Shown here: positions 1 to 6,919 of the stretch, piece after piece
How positions within the stretch are numbered: position 1 is the first letter of the stretch
Layout of the letters: every line of letters starts with the position of its first letter
Source: Micrococcales bacterium
GTDB taxonomy: Bacteria > Actinomycetota > Actinomycetes > Actinomycetales > WQXJ01
NCBI GenBank assembly: GCA_009784895.1
Contig: WQXJ01000019.1
Location: 1-41,411 of the forward strand
Direction of reading: 5' to 3'
DNA length: 41,411 nt
Made by a program: the position numbers and the translations under genes
The notes under the pieces: model-generated
What the model saw: the letters and a program-made list of their open reading frames with translations, nothing else
Database searches by the model: none
Told to the model about the DNA's origin: nothing

Positions 1-55
1 GGCACTGGCGCGGGCACTGGGCGTACCGGCTGGGGAATTGCTCAGCGACGACTAG
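1..55 (+). CDS. C-terminal end of an XRE-family HTH regulator (partial)
   Basis: The frame starting at base 2 reads ALARALGVPAGELLSDD and stops at TAG 53-55. The LARALGVP pattern followed by an acidic end is typical of the last helix of Cro/C1-type helix-turn-helix domains. Such domains bind short operators, often as part of small regulatory or toxin-antitoxin modules. The rest of the gene lies outside the window, so target and length are unknown. The call rests on only 17 residues. Confidence 0.5.
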   Translation, partial: ALARALGVPAGELLSDD

Positions 56-322
56 ACGCTGTGTTTTTCCTACCCTGACCTCAATCTGCGCCGAGCCCGC
101 CACGCCGCCGGCCTGTCGGTCTATGACTTGTGTGAGTAAGACAGGCCGAGGCGCACTGACAGATGAGGTGAGCGAAATGGAAGCTTGCTTCCGATTTCCG
201 AGCCGATTGATGCCTGTTGACGAGGCCTGAAGGACCGACGAGCATAAGTAGCGGGCGCTTCTGGCGGCGGCCTCTTCCACTACGATGAGCGGACAAAAAC
301 GTCGAGGTTGGGGTGCTTGGAG
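56..322. other. Gene-poor stretch with a possible HTH relic
   Basis: No convincing gene is visible. One frame, about 62-139, reads LNLRRARHAAGLSVYDLCE and then a stop at 137-139. This resembles the first helices of an XRE domain, but it has no clear start and ends after about 25 residues. It may be a decayed second regulator copy or chance. The remainder shows no tRNA, strong hairpin or ORF with recognisable protein character. Confidence 0.3.
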
Positions 323-505
323 ATGGATTTCACCAGGGAGGAATTGGAACAAGCGCTGCGGGCCATTGTCTCGGCGATGAGCAAATGTGAAAAGGTGCAG
401 GAAAAGCTCAAAGAGGGCACTCCGCAGCATTCTCTCACTAGAAACCGAATCGAGGCATTTCGGATCGCGTCGGCGCTGATCACCAGGGCAATTGAGGAAG
501 TCTGA
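323..505 (+). CDS. Small helical protein of unknown function, upstream of Imm5
   Basis: This is a protein of about 60 residues starting MDFTREELEQALRAI, predicted entirely alpha-helical, with many charged residues and no signal peptide or membrane segment. A TTG at 308 is an alternative start; neither candidate has a well-spaced ribosome binding site. The stop (503-505) is one base before the ATG of the Imm5-like gene at 507, and that gene's ribosome binding site lies inside this one. The two are therefore probably translated together. I do not recognise the family. The spacing suggests a shared role with the immunity protein, which is inference. Confidence 0.6.
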   Translation: MDFTREELEQALRAIVSAMSKCEKVQEKLKEGTPQHSLTRNRIEAFRIASALITRAIEEV

Positions 506-506
506 C

Positions 507-1040
507 ATGGCGAAAAAGCTGCGGAAAATGCTGGGTGACGTCAATGCGCCGTCAACCGTCGCGTTGAGAGAATTGATTGACACGCAGAGCAAGGACACCA
601 TCCGGAAGTGGTGTCTCGACTACGCCGAAGACAAGGTTTTGCCGATCTTTGAGAAGCACTGTCCGGACGATGCCCGGCCGCGAAACGCCATCGGCGCCGC
701 ACACGACTATCTCGACGGCAAGGTCAAGTTCCCCGCAGTTAAGGACATCATTCTGAATCAATGCCACGCGGCGGCTCGCGAACTTGACGCCAAACCGATC
801 GCCCAAGCAGCCGCCAGGGGTGTTGGGCAAGGCTCGGCGGTGGTCCACACCTTGACGCATTCGCTGGGCTTGTTCTTCTATGCCGCCGCGGCGGTGGCCT
901 ACGACCGGCTGGGGCTCGATGCCAGCGGTGAGGCCTATGCCGAGATTGCCGAGGAGGTTTGCCTCGACTACACCAACGCCCTGCTTGCGGTCGCGGTGGA
1001 GAACGAACCAAGCCCGGCCAAGCTCAAATGGAATTGTTGA
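507..1040 (+). CDS. Imm5-like putative immunity protein
   Basis: The protein is about 177 residues, mostly alpha-helical. Features resembling the Imm5 family are an early W-C-x-D-Y-A-E segment followed by VLPIFEKHCPDDARPRNAI, then alanine-rich helices containing HAAARE and a late HSLGLFFYAAAAVAYD segment. Imm5 proteins are predicted antidotes to toxin domains of polymorphic toxin systems. The start at ATG 507 is supported by GAGGAAG at 494-500 with a 6-nt spacer; an upstream in-frame TTG at 492 is less likely. No toxin gene is visible nearby, so this is an orphan immunity gene or one whose partner lies to the left of the window. The family match is from recalled pattern only. Confidence 0.65.
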   Translation: MAKKLRKMLGDVNAPSTVALRELIDTQSKDTIRKWCLDYAEDKVLPIFEKHCPDDARPRNAIGAAHDYLDGKVKFPAVKDIILNQCHAAARELDAKPIAQAAARGVGQGSAVVHTLTHSLGLFFYAAAAVAYDRLGLDASGEAYAEIAEEVCLDYTNALLAVAVENEPSPAKLKWNC

Positions 1041-1122
1041 CAGGATGTGGACGGGCAAACAGCGCAGTCAAAGCGCCACGACGATCATGCTACGGCGCCT
1101 CGGGCGGGTCAGCCGCAGGGCT

Positions 1123-1165
1123 ATCACATCATGATGCAGTCTCTTGTGATGGCGTGATGTAGTAT
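1123..1165 (+). promoter_or_regulatory. vapBC-1 promoter with operator-like inverted repeats
   Basis: A -10 box TAGTAT (1160-1165) ends 6 nt before the antitoxin ATG at 1172, which predicts a leaderless transcript. Just upstream are ATCACA (1123-1128) and its inverse TGTGAT (1145-1150), plus the palindrome CATCATGATG (1127-1136). Ribbon-helix-helix antitoxins normally bind such inverted repeats over their own promoter, so this is a plausible autoregulatory operator. No good -35 box is visible. Confidence 0.45.
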
Positions 1166-1171
1166 TCCTTC

Positions 1172-1441
1172 ATGCGCACAACCGTAACTCTGACGCCGGA
1201 GGCTGAGGCCCGGGTCAGGGCGGCCATGGCCCAAGGCAGGTCGTTCAAGGACGTCGTCAACGAGGCGATCGTAAGTGCGCTGGCTCCAGGGCAAACCAGG
1301 CCCTTTCATAGCCAGACCTACTCCTTGGGCAAGTTCAATCCAGTTGGTTTGGGGCTCGACTATGACCAAAACAAAGCTCTCGCCCTGGCCGGTTTGCTTG
1401 AGGACATCGAACTGGCCAAGAAACGTGAGATGGGCAAGTGA
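1172..1441 (+). CDS. vapB: VapB-type ribbon-helix-helix antitoxin
   Basis: This 89-residue protein begins MRTTVTLTPEAEARVRAAMA. That is a short beta strand followed by two helices (to about residue 40), the usual ribbon-helix-helix DNA-binding fold of VapB-like antitoxins. The C-terminal half (residues about 45-89) should wrap the toxin and block its active site. The gene overlaps the toxin by 4 nt (GTGA, 1438-1441), the standard coupling for toxin-antitoxin operons. Transcription is probably leaderless and self-repressed. It should neutralise the PIN RNase encoded next. Family is confident; the exact VapB subclass is not. Confidence 0.85.
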   Translation: MRTTVTLTPEAEARVRAAMAQGRSFKDVVNEAIVSALAPGQTRPFHSQTYSLGKFNPVGLGLDYDQNKALALAGLLEDIELAKKREMGK

Positions 1442-1887
1442 AACTGGTCGACGCAAACGTGCTGGTCTATTCGATTGATTCAGATGGTCAGCACCACAGC
1501 AAAGCCCGCCGGTGGATGGACCAGGCCTTGTCGAGTCCCGAACCGGTCGTCTTGCCCTGGCTTTGCCTGCTGGCCTTTGTTCGCATCACTACCAACCCTC
1601 GGCTTTACGAACGACCCCTCACCGTCGATCAGGCGTTGGACGTGGTGGAGCGGTGGCTGGCCGCCCCCGCTGTGCGTACGGACATCGCTAGCGGCGGGGT
1701 CTTGCCCCGGCTGCGCCAGGCGCTGAAACAGAGCGGGGTTGGTGGCAACACCGTCAATGATGCCTACCTGGCAGCCTTGGCGCTGGAAGTTGGGGCCGAG
1801 CTGGTCAGCTTTGACACTGACTTTGCTCGCTTCGAAGGCCTGACCTGGACCAACCCGGCGGCCCTATTGGGAGCGGATAAATCCTGA
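1438..1887 (+). CDS. vapC: VapC-type PIN-domain RNase toxin
   Basis: A 149-residue PIN domain. Visible family landmarks are the first acidic residue in KLVDANVLVYSID (Asp5), the TNPRLY segment in the first third, the NDAYLAALAL helix carrying a second aspartate, and SFDTDFARF near the end. The usual glutamate of the second motif is not obvious in the CLLAFVRITTN segment; this VapC branch often varies there. VapC toxins cleave specific RNAs, often initiator tRNA or the rRNA sarcin-ricin loop, when released from the antitoxin. Translation starts at a GTG overlapping the antitoxin stop. The target RNA cannot be inferred. Confidence 0.85.
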   Translation: MKLVDANVLVYSIDSDGQHHSKARRWMDQALSSPEPVVLPWLCLLAFVRITTNPRLYERPLTVDQALDVVERWLAAPAVRTDIASGGVLPRLRQALKQSGVGGNTVNDAYLAALALEVGAELVSFDTDFARFEGLTWTNPAALLGADKS

Positions 1888-2064
1888 GTGGCAATCGACC
1901 GCAGCTCCGGCCTCCGTTTTTCTCGAGCCCCAATTCTCAATCCCAGCCCCACCCCGATAACGCCGCTAGTGGCACAGAGATCGCCATGGACGGCGCTGGA
2001 TTGTTCGGTTCGAACCTGAGTGCAGGCAACGGGCCCCGACGCAACTAGCCCGGTCAGCCAGGTC

Positions 2065-2673
2065 TCAGGAGCGATCAATCGTCGAGGCGTAGATGCGCTC
2101 GAAGAACGGCAGGGTTTGGTGAACCAGCGGTCCAATCAGTAACGCCTGGGCCAGAGTGCCGGCCCCGACCTGGCCGCCCAACACATAGCCAATGATGAGT
2201 ACGGTGATTTCTATCCCCGCGCGAATCGCCCAAATTGGCCAGCCGGTGCGCCCGTGCAAGCCCGTCATCAACCCGTCGCGCGGTCCAGGTCCCAGCTGCG
2301 GCGCCAGGTAGATCGCGGTGGTGCAAGCCAGTAGCAACAACCCGCCGGTAAAGAGCAGGATCTGCCACAACAGGTGGTCAGGTTGGGGGATGACGTGCAG
2401 GCCAAACTCAGCAGCTGGCCCCACCAGGAGCACATTTATGACCGTGCCGACTCCGGCCCTTTGCCGCAGTGGTATCCAAAAGAGCAGCACCACCAGGCCA
2501 ATCAAGTTTGTCACCAGGCCAAAGGACATCCCGGTGGTTCTAGACAGGCCTTGGGCCAGCACATCCCATGGCGGGATCCCAATCGAGGCTTGAATCATGG
2601 CGGCAATGGCGATGCCGAAGGCGAACAACCCGAGCAGCAACCATGTCAGGCGAAGCCCGGCCCTTAGAACCAC
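2065..2673 (-). CDS. YczE/YyaS/YitT-type integral membrane protein
   Basis: A 202-residue protein with about five hydrophobic helices. It carries the family's N-terminal signature: a G-x-A-x-x-x-x-A segment in helix 1 followed by IGIPPWDVLAQGLSRTTGMS. A second conserved patch, LGPGPRDGLMTGLHGRTG, lies at about residues 128-145. Proteins of this type are predicted transporters or membrane regulators with no settled substrate; Bacillus YczE affects surfactin production. The start is a GTG (2671-2673) without a clear ribosome binding site. It is transcribed divergently from the P-type ATPase, with about 100 bp between them. The about 177-bp gap on its 3' side to vapC shows no further gene. Confidence 0.75.
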   Translation of the reverse strand: MVLRAGLRLTWLLLGLFAFGIAIAAMIQASIGIPPWDVLAQGLSRTTGMSFGLVTNLIGLVVLLFWIPLRQRAGVGTVINVLLVGPAAEFGLHVIPQPDHLLWQILLFTGGLLLLACTTAIYLAPQLGPGPRDGLMTGLHGRTGWPIWAIRAGIEITVLIIGYVLGGQVGAGTLAQALLIGPLVHQTLPFFERIYASTIDRS

Positions 2674-2696
2674 AGGAGATAGCTAACCGCTGATTT

Positions 2697-2777
2697 GGCC
2701 TCATCGGTAGCCTTGCGGCGCGTCAATTCGGCCTGTCCACCACTGACTAGGCCTGATTGGTAGCCTTGCGGCGTGTC
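2697..2777 (+). repeat. 28-bp direct repeat carrying the ctpE promoter
   Basis: Two copies of a 28-bp sequence (2697-2724 and 2750-2777) differ at 3 positions and share the core GGTAGCCTTGCGGCG. The second copy contains the -10 box TAGCCT (2761-2766), 6 nt before the GTG start of the ATPase at 2773. This is a leaderless promoter layout. The first copy has the same box and ends in GCGC where the second has GCGTG, so it carries no start codon. It looks like a duplicated promoter-start segment, or two sites for one regulator. Confidence 0.5.
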
Positions 2778-5133
2778 CAACCAGCCTGCCCAAGGCCTGA
2801 GCAGCGCTGAGGCGACCCAGCCTGTCGCCGGCCTGAGCAGCGCTGAGGTAGCCCAGCGTGTCGCCGCCGGTCAGGTCAACGCCACACCAGGAGGCTCGAG
2901 CAGATCTGCCGCAGACATTTGGCGGGCCAACATTTTCACGCCCTTCAACGCACTGCTGCTGTCATTGGCCGCTGTGGTGATCGTCGTTGACCGGGGGTTC
3001 ATGAATGCACTTTTCGGCATGGTCATGGTATTCAACTCCGGCATTGGCATATTCCAGGAGTTGCGAGCCAAACGCAAATTGGACCGACTAGCCATCCTCA
3101 ATGCGCCAAGGGCCACAGTTGTCCGCGACGGCCAGGCCCAGGAGGTCGCGGTCGAACAGGTGGTCCTGGGTGACACCCTCAAGCTGACCTTGGGCGACCA
3201 AGTTGTGGCAGATGGCCAGGTCATCGAGTCGCGCGAGCTGGAAATCGATGAAAGCCTGCTAACCGGCGAATCTGACCCAGTGGTCAAAGCGGTCAACGAG
3301 CAGGTGTTGAGCGGTTCGATTGTCGTGGCCGGCAGCGGGCATATCCACGTCACCGCCGTTGGCGCCGATTCCTATTCATACAAGATTGCCGCCCACGCCA
3401 AACGCTTTAGGCAGGCCAAATCCGAGTTGCTTCACTCAACTAACCGGTTGCTGAAGTGGATTTCCTGGATGCTAATTGTTGTAGCGCCAGTGCTGATTTG
3501 GGGCCAATTGCGGATCAGCACCGACAATTGGCGCCAAGCCGTGGTCAAGGCGACTGCGGCCATCGTTGGCATGATCCCCGAAGGCCTGGTGTTGCTGACG
3601 TCGATGGCTTTCATGCTGGCGGCCGTGGCGCTGACCCGCCGCCAGGTCCTGGTCCAGCAAATGCCGGCGGTTGAGGGCCTGGCCCGGGTCGACACACTGC
3701 TGCTCGACAAGACTGGCACCCTGACCGAAGGCAGCATCCGCTTCGAGGCCATGGCCGAGGTAGAGGCAAATGACCAAGCCAAAGACCGCCTTGACCAGGT
3801 CTTGGTGACTCTGGCCAGCCGCTCGGCCAACCCGACCAATCTAGCCATTTTGGAAGCTTTCCCTAACACCGAGCCGTTCGAGGTCAGCGGGGAGGTGCCT
3901 TTCAGTTCGGCCCGCAAATGGAGCGCCATCACCACCAGCAAAACGACCTGGGTTATGGGCGCACCAGAGATCCTGTTTGCCGCCAGCCCCACCGACCGGC
4001 ACTTCGTCAAAGCCAAGGAAACCGCCGCCCAGGGTAAGCGTGTGCTGGCGCTGATGTCCGGCACTGGCCCACTGGCCGGCCAAACCCTGCCTCCCCAGAT
4101 GCGCTGCCAGGCGCTAATTGTTCTGAGCGAGCGGATTAGGCCGGACGCCGGTGAGACTCTGGGCTATTTCGCCCAGCAGGGCGTCGACATCAAGATCATC
4201 TCTGGCGACTCGCCGCTAACTGTGGCGGCGGTGGCGCGCCAGGTCGGTGTGGGGCAAGGTCAGGCCGTGGCCTTTGATGCCCGTGATTTGCCCGATGCCG
4301 GCCCCGACCTTGAGGAGATCGTCAACCGTTGCGCTGTGTTTGGCCGGGTCCAACCTGAACAGAAACGGCAAATCGCCCAGTGCCTGCAGGCTCAGGGCCG
4401 GGTCGTGGCCATGACCGGTGACGGCGTCAACGACGCCTTGGCTTTGAAAGACGCCGATATTGGCATCGCCATGAACTCCGGGGCGGCCGCCACCAAGGCC
4501 GTGGCCGAGTTGGTTCTGCTGGACAACAAGTTCTCCCATCTACCTAAGGTCTTGGCAGAGGGCCGGCGGGTCATCGCCAATATTGAACGAGTCGCCAACC
4601 TGTTCCTGATCAAGAACGTCTATTCACTGGCCATGGCTCTGGCGGTGACGGTGGCGGGTTTCGCCTACCCCTATCAGCCCAGCCAGATGACAGTCATATC
4701 AGCACTGACGATCGGTATTCCGGCTTTCTTCTTGGCCCTTGGACCTAACAGCCGGATCTACCAGCCGGGCTTCTTGAAACGGGTCTTGGAGTTCGCCATC
4801 CCGGTGGGGGTGATCTGTGCTGCCGCCATGATGGTGAACTACACGCTGATTCAGAAATCTGAGGTCAGCACCGTCGAGGCTGGCACATCGACCTCGATTG
4901 TGCTGGTAATTGTCGGTTGGTGGGTGCTGTTTTGCTTGGCCCGGCCGCTGCGTCCTTGGAAAGTGGCGCTGATTGCGGCGGTGGCCGGTCTGTACATAAT
5001 GATGGTGACGGTGCCCTGGTTGGCGGAGTTGTTCCACTTTGCGGTCAAGTGGCAGGCCGTGCCGGTGGCGGTTCTGGTTGGTGCCATTGGCGCCGGGCTG
5101 GTCGAAGTGGTCTGGCGCCTGACTAGGCCTTGA
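2773..5133 (+). CDS. ctpE: P-type cation-transporting ATPase, CtpE-like
   Basis: A 786-residue P-type ATPase. In order: an N-terminal segment with GLSSAEVAQRVAAG; two membrane helices; the actuator domain with TGES (164-167); helix 4 with MIPEGL; the phosphorylation motif DKTGTLT with Asp312; the hinge TGDGVNDA (548-555); and about six C-terminal helices. Heavy-metal CPx motifs are absent. The PEGL in helix 4 and the overall length fit mycobacterial CtpE, which is reported to act in calcium uptake, so Ca2+ is the best guess for the cargo. The GTG start at 2773 is set by a leaderless promoter. The N-terminus carries an unusual 12-residue tandem duplication. No partner gene lies next to it. Confidence 0.85.
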   Translation: MSNQPAQGLSSAEATQPVAGLSSAEVAQRVAAGQVNATPGGSSRSAADIWRANIFTPFNALLLSLAAVVIVVDRGFMNALFGMVMVFNSGIGIFQELRAKRKLDRLAILNAPRATVVRDGQAQEVAVEQVVLGDTLKLTLGDQVVADGQVIESRELEIDESLLTGESDPVVKAVNEQVLSGSIVVAGSGHIHVTAVGADSYSYKIAAHAKRFRQAKSELLHSTNRLLKWISWMLIVVAPVLIWGQLRISTDNWRQAVVKATAAIVGMIPEGLVLLTSMAFMLAAVALTRRQVLVQQMPAVEGLARVDTLLLDKTGTLTEGSIRFEAMAEVEANDQAKDRLDQVLVTLASRSANPTNLAILEAFPNTEPFEVSGEVPFSSARKWSAITTSKTTWVMGAPEILFAASPTDRHFVKAKETAAQGKRVLALMSGTGPLAGQTLPPQMRCQALIVLSERIRPDAGETLGYFAQQGVDIKIISGDSPLTVAAVARQVGVGQGQAVAFDARDLPDAGPDLEEIVNRCAVFGRVQPEQKRQIAQCLQAQGRVVAMTGDGVNDALALKDADIGIAMNSGAAATKAVAELVLLDNKFSHLPKVLAEGRRVIANIERVANLFLIKNVYSLAMALAVTVAGFAYPYQPSQMTVISALTIGIPAFFLALGPNSRIYQPGFLKRVLEFAIPVGVICAAAMMVNYTLIQKSEVSTVEAGTSTSIVLVIVGWWVLFCLARPLRPWKVALIAAVAGLYIMMVTVPWLAELFHFAVKWQAVPVAVLVGAIGAGLVEVVWRLTRP
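2794..2865 (+). repeat. 36-bp in-frame tandem duplication in ctpE
   Basis: Copies 2794-2829 and 2830-2865 encode GLSSAEATQPVA and GLSSAEVAQRVA. The second is the usual start of this ATPase family (GL-x-x-AEV-x-x-R). The first is a diverged extra copy, so the duplication lengthens the cytoplasmic N-terminus by 12 residues without changing frame. Confidence 0.75.
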
Positions 5134-5764
5134 GTCGCCAAAACTGGCCAATCCGCTGTTTGGCTGTGCCAAGTCAGCCAGGGATTGTGCTTCTAGGCCG
5201 CTGCGGGTGACGTTTGGTGTCGTTTCACTAAAACCTCTCATCGTGCGGCGTCGTTACACCGTTTCGGCGATCAAGACTTGGGCAATGGCACAGGTGGCTG
5301 GTTCGCCTGAAAGATCCAAACGGTGTAACGACGCCACACGATTGGGCGAAATGTTGTAACAGCCACATTCGATCCAGCGGCGGTTCGTCAGTGGGCTGCC
5401 CGGCAGTCAGCCTGGGACCAGCCGAAGCTTGGAGTCGTCAGACTCGGTGGTGGTGACGTTCCTCGGAGTCGCGGAATTGGGGCGGTTCTTCGCTGTGGGA
5501 ATAATCCGAGAGCCCAGGCGTTGTAGCTGACTGTCAACCCGGTCCCGTCTTCGGGTTGGTGGCCCGGGTCGCGACGCCTGATCGTTACGGCCCGGGCCAT
5601 CCTTAGTTTTGGCCCGGGCAATACCCAGTCCCAAAGACCACCTGGACACCGGTCGGCTTGATACAGGTCGGGGCAAAGGATCGGGCGCCCGGGCTAGCAG
5701 GCCGTCTGGCTCCGGTTAAGCCATGCCCAAGCCGCTCCAGCCGCCTGGGCTAGCATGCTGCCCG
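5134..5764. other. Intergenic region of about 630 bp with no gene
   Basis: No frame here has convincing protein character. The left part holds an iterated motif and a 25-bp inverted repeat (described separately). The right part (about 5550-5700) contains three occurrences of GGCCCGGG within about 60 bp, which can pair with each other. The birA promoter lies at the right edge, with TAGCAT at 5751-5756. Some of this DNA may be a degraded insertion, but no transposase trace was seen. Confidence 0.5.
5240..5342. repeat. 25-bp inverted repeat with 53-nt spacer, plus a third motif copy
   Basis: Left arm 5240-5264 and right arm 5318-5342 are inverse copies with one mismatch; the core is GCGTCGTTACACCGTTT. 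A weaker copy of the core lies directly upstream at 5211-5228, matching 14 of 18 positions, in the same direction as the left arm. No flanking target duplication is apparent, so this is not an obvious mobile element. It could be a set of protein binding sites or a structured RNA or terminator after ctpE. Confidence 0.7.
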
Positions 5765-6616
5765 GTGAAACAGACAGACTTCTTGGACCAAAAACGCCTT
5801 GAAGCTGCCCTTGTGGCCGGCGGGCAATACCACGCCATCAGCGTGGTGGACCAGATCGATTCGACCAACGCCCAGCTACTGTCCGCGCCTAGTCCGGGCC
5901 ACATGACAGCCCTATTGGCCGAGCACCAGACCCAAGGACGCGGCCGGCTCGAAGCCGGTCCAATTGGGGCCACGCGGACCTGGCAGGCCCCGCCCCTGCG
6001 CGCGCTACTGCTTTCGGTGTTGGTCCGCCCGCGGGTGGGTGGCCCGCAGCTGACTTTGGCCATGGCCCTGGCCGCACTTGAGGCCATTAACGAAACCGGC
6101 CCGCCAAGACTTGTCTCGCCACTTGGCCCGAGGCCGGTCACCCAAGACCGCCACCTGTCGATCAAGTGGCCCAATGACTTGATAATTGGCCACAAGAAAC
6201 TGGGCGGAATCCTGGCCCAGGTTGGCGCAGATGGCAGGATCGTCGTTGGGTTGGGGCTGAACGTCCACCAAAGCCAAAGTGAGTTGCCTAGCCAAGCCGC
6301 CACTTCGCTGCGGCTTGAGGGCTACCAAACCAACCGGACCGAGCTGGCGATTTCTATCCTTGAGGGCTTTGGCCGGCACTACCGAACCTGGCGGGCTCGC
6401 CCGGCCAGCCTGATTGACCAGGTCCGGCCTCACATGAGTACTTTGGGGCAAGTCGTCATGGCTAGTCTGCTTGGAGGCAGGACTCTGACGGGCACCGCTA
6501 TTGACCTCGACCAGGCTGGCCGGTTGAGTTTGCGCCTAGACAGCGGGCGGCTCGCCAGCCTCGATGCCGGCGAGGTGACGCATCTGCGTCCAGGTAGCCT
6601 AAGTCGAAAGGCGTGA
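5765..6616 (+). CDS. birA: Biotin--[acetyl-CoA-carboxylase] ligase
   Basis: A 283-residue class I biotin protein ligase, lacking the DNA-binding domain of E. coli BirA. It activates biotin with ATP and attaches it to the carrier lysine of acyl-CoA carboxylases in the cytoplasm. Seen: DSTN (about 27-30), GRGR of the biotinyl-AMP loop (58-61), KWPND (134-138), HKKLGGIL, GLGLNV, and a C-terminal SH3-like domain ending GEVTHLRPG. Odd: about eleven residues separate GRGR from Trp73, where the family usually has three, so the GRGRxGRxW loop is stretched. The GTG at 5765 is preferred because TAGCAT lies 8 nt upstream (leaderless); an earlier ATG at 5723 falls outside any promoter logic. The last codons are part of a 150-bp tandem duplication. 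Confidence 0.9.
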   Translation: MKQTDFLDQKRLEAALVAGGQYHAISVVDQIDSTNAQLLSAPSPGHMTALLAEHQTQGRGRLEAGPIGATRTWQAPPLRALLLSVLVRPRVGGPQLTLAMALAALEAINETGPPRLVSPLGPRPVTQDRHLSIKWPNDLIIGHKKLGGILAQVGADGRIVVGLGLNVHQSQSELPSQAATSLRLEGYQTNRTELAISILEGFGRHYRTWRARPASLIDQVRPHMSTLGQVVMASLLGGRTLTGTAIDLDQAGRLSLRLDSGRLASLDAGEVTHLRPGSLSRKA

Positions 6617-6883
6617 CGGGCCTAGTCCCAGGTGACCACCGCCACTTGCAGCAGGTCCACAACCTTTGGCGGGCACTTATCTTTGAGGCACGGGCCCCCG
6701 CTACGCGGGCATCAACCCTGAAGCATGCCGCGCCTAGTCCCAGGTAGCCAGAACCGGAAGTCGTGACGGGCCTAGTCCCAGGTGACCACCGCCACTTGCA
6801 GCAGGTCCACAACCTTTGGCGGGCACTTGTCTTTGAGGCACGGGCCCCGCTATGCGGGCATCAACCCTGAAGCATGCCGCGCC
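6591..6883 (+). repeat. Tandem duplication (150-bp unit) running from the birA 3' end
   Basis: Copy 1 begins at 6591 inside the last codons of birA; copy 2 begins at 6741, an offset of exactly 150 bp until a one-base deletion near 6846. The copies are nearly identical except for the first about 20 bases. Copy 2 still reads GSQNRKS and TGA where copy 1 reads GSLSRKA and TGA, a relic of the birA end. Each copy contains a small GC hairpin (CCCGC TAC or TAT GCGGG) that may serve as a terminator. No independent gene is supported. Confidence 0.85.
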
Positions 6884-6919
6884 CTGCCAAATTGACCGCC
6901 ATCACCTAGGGTGTACTGC

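Noticed and set aside
552-1058. A minus-strand frame over the Imm5 gene
   Set aside because: The plus strand has a good ribosome binding site, coupling to the upstream gene and a family-like sequence.
5240-5342. An insertion sequence or MITE with terminal inverted repeats
   Set aside because: No target-site duplication and no transposase fragment is visible, and a third related motif lies outside the arms. Left as an inverted repeat of unknown role.
5388-5676. Minus-strand short frames in the ctpE/birA gap
   Set aside because: They are Pro/Arg-rich low-complexity translations typical of GC-rich noncoding DNA, with no start signal and no family resemblance.
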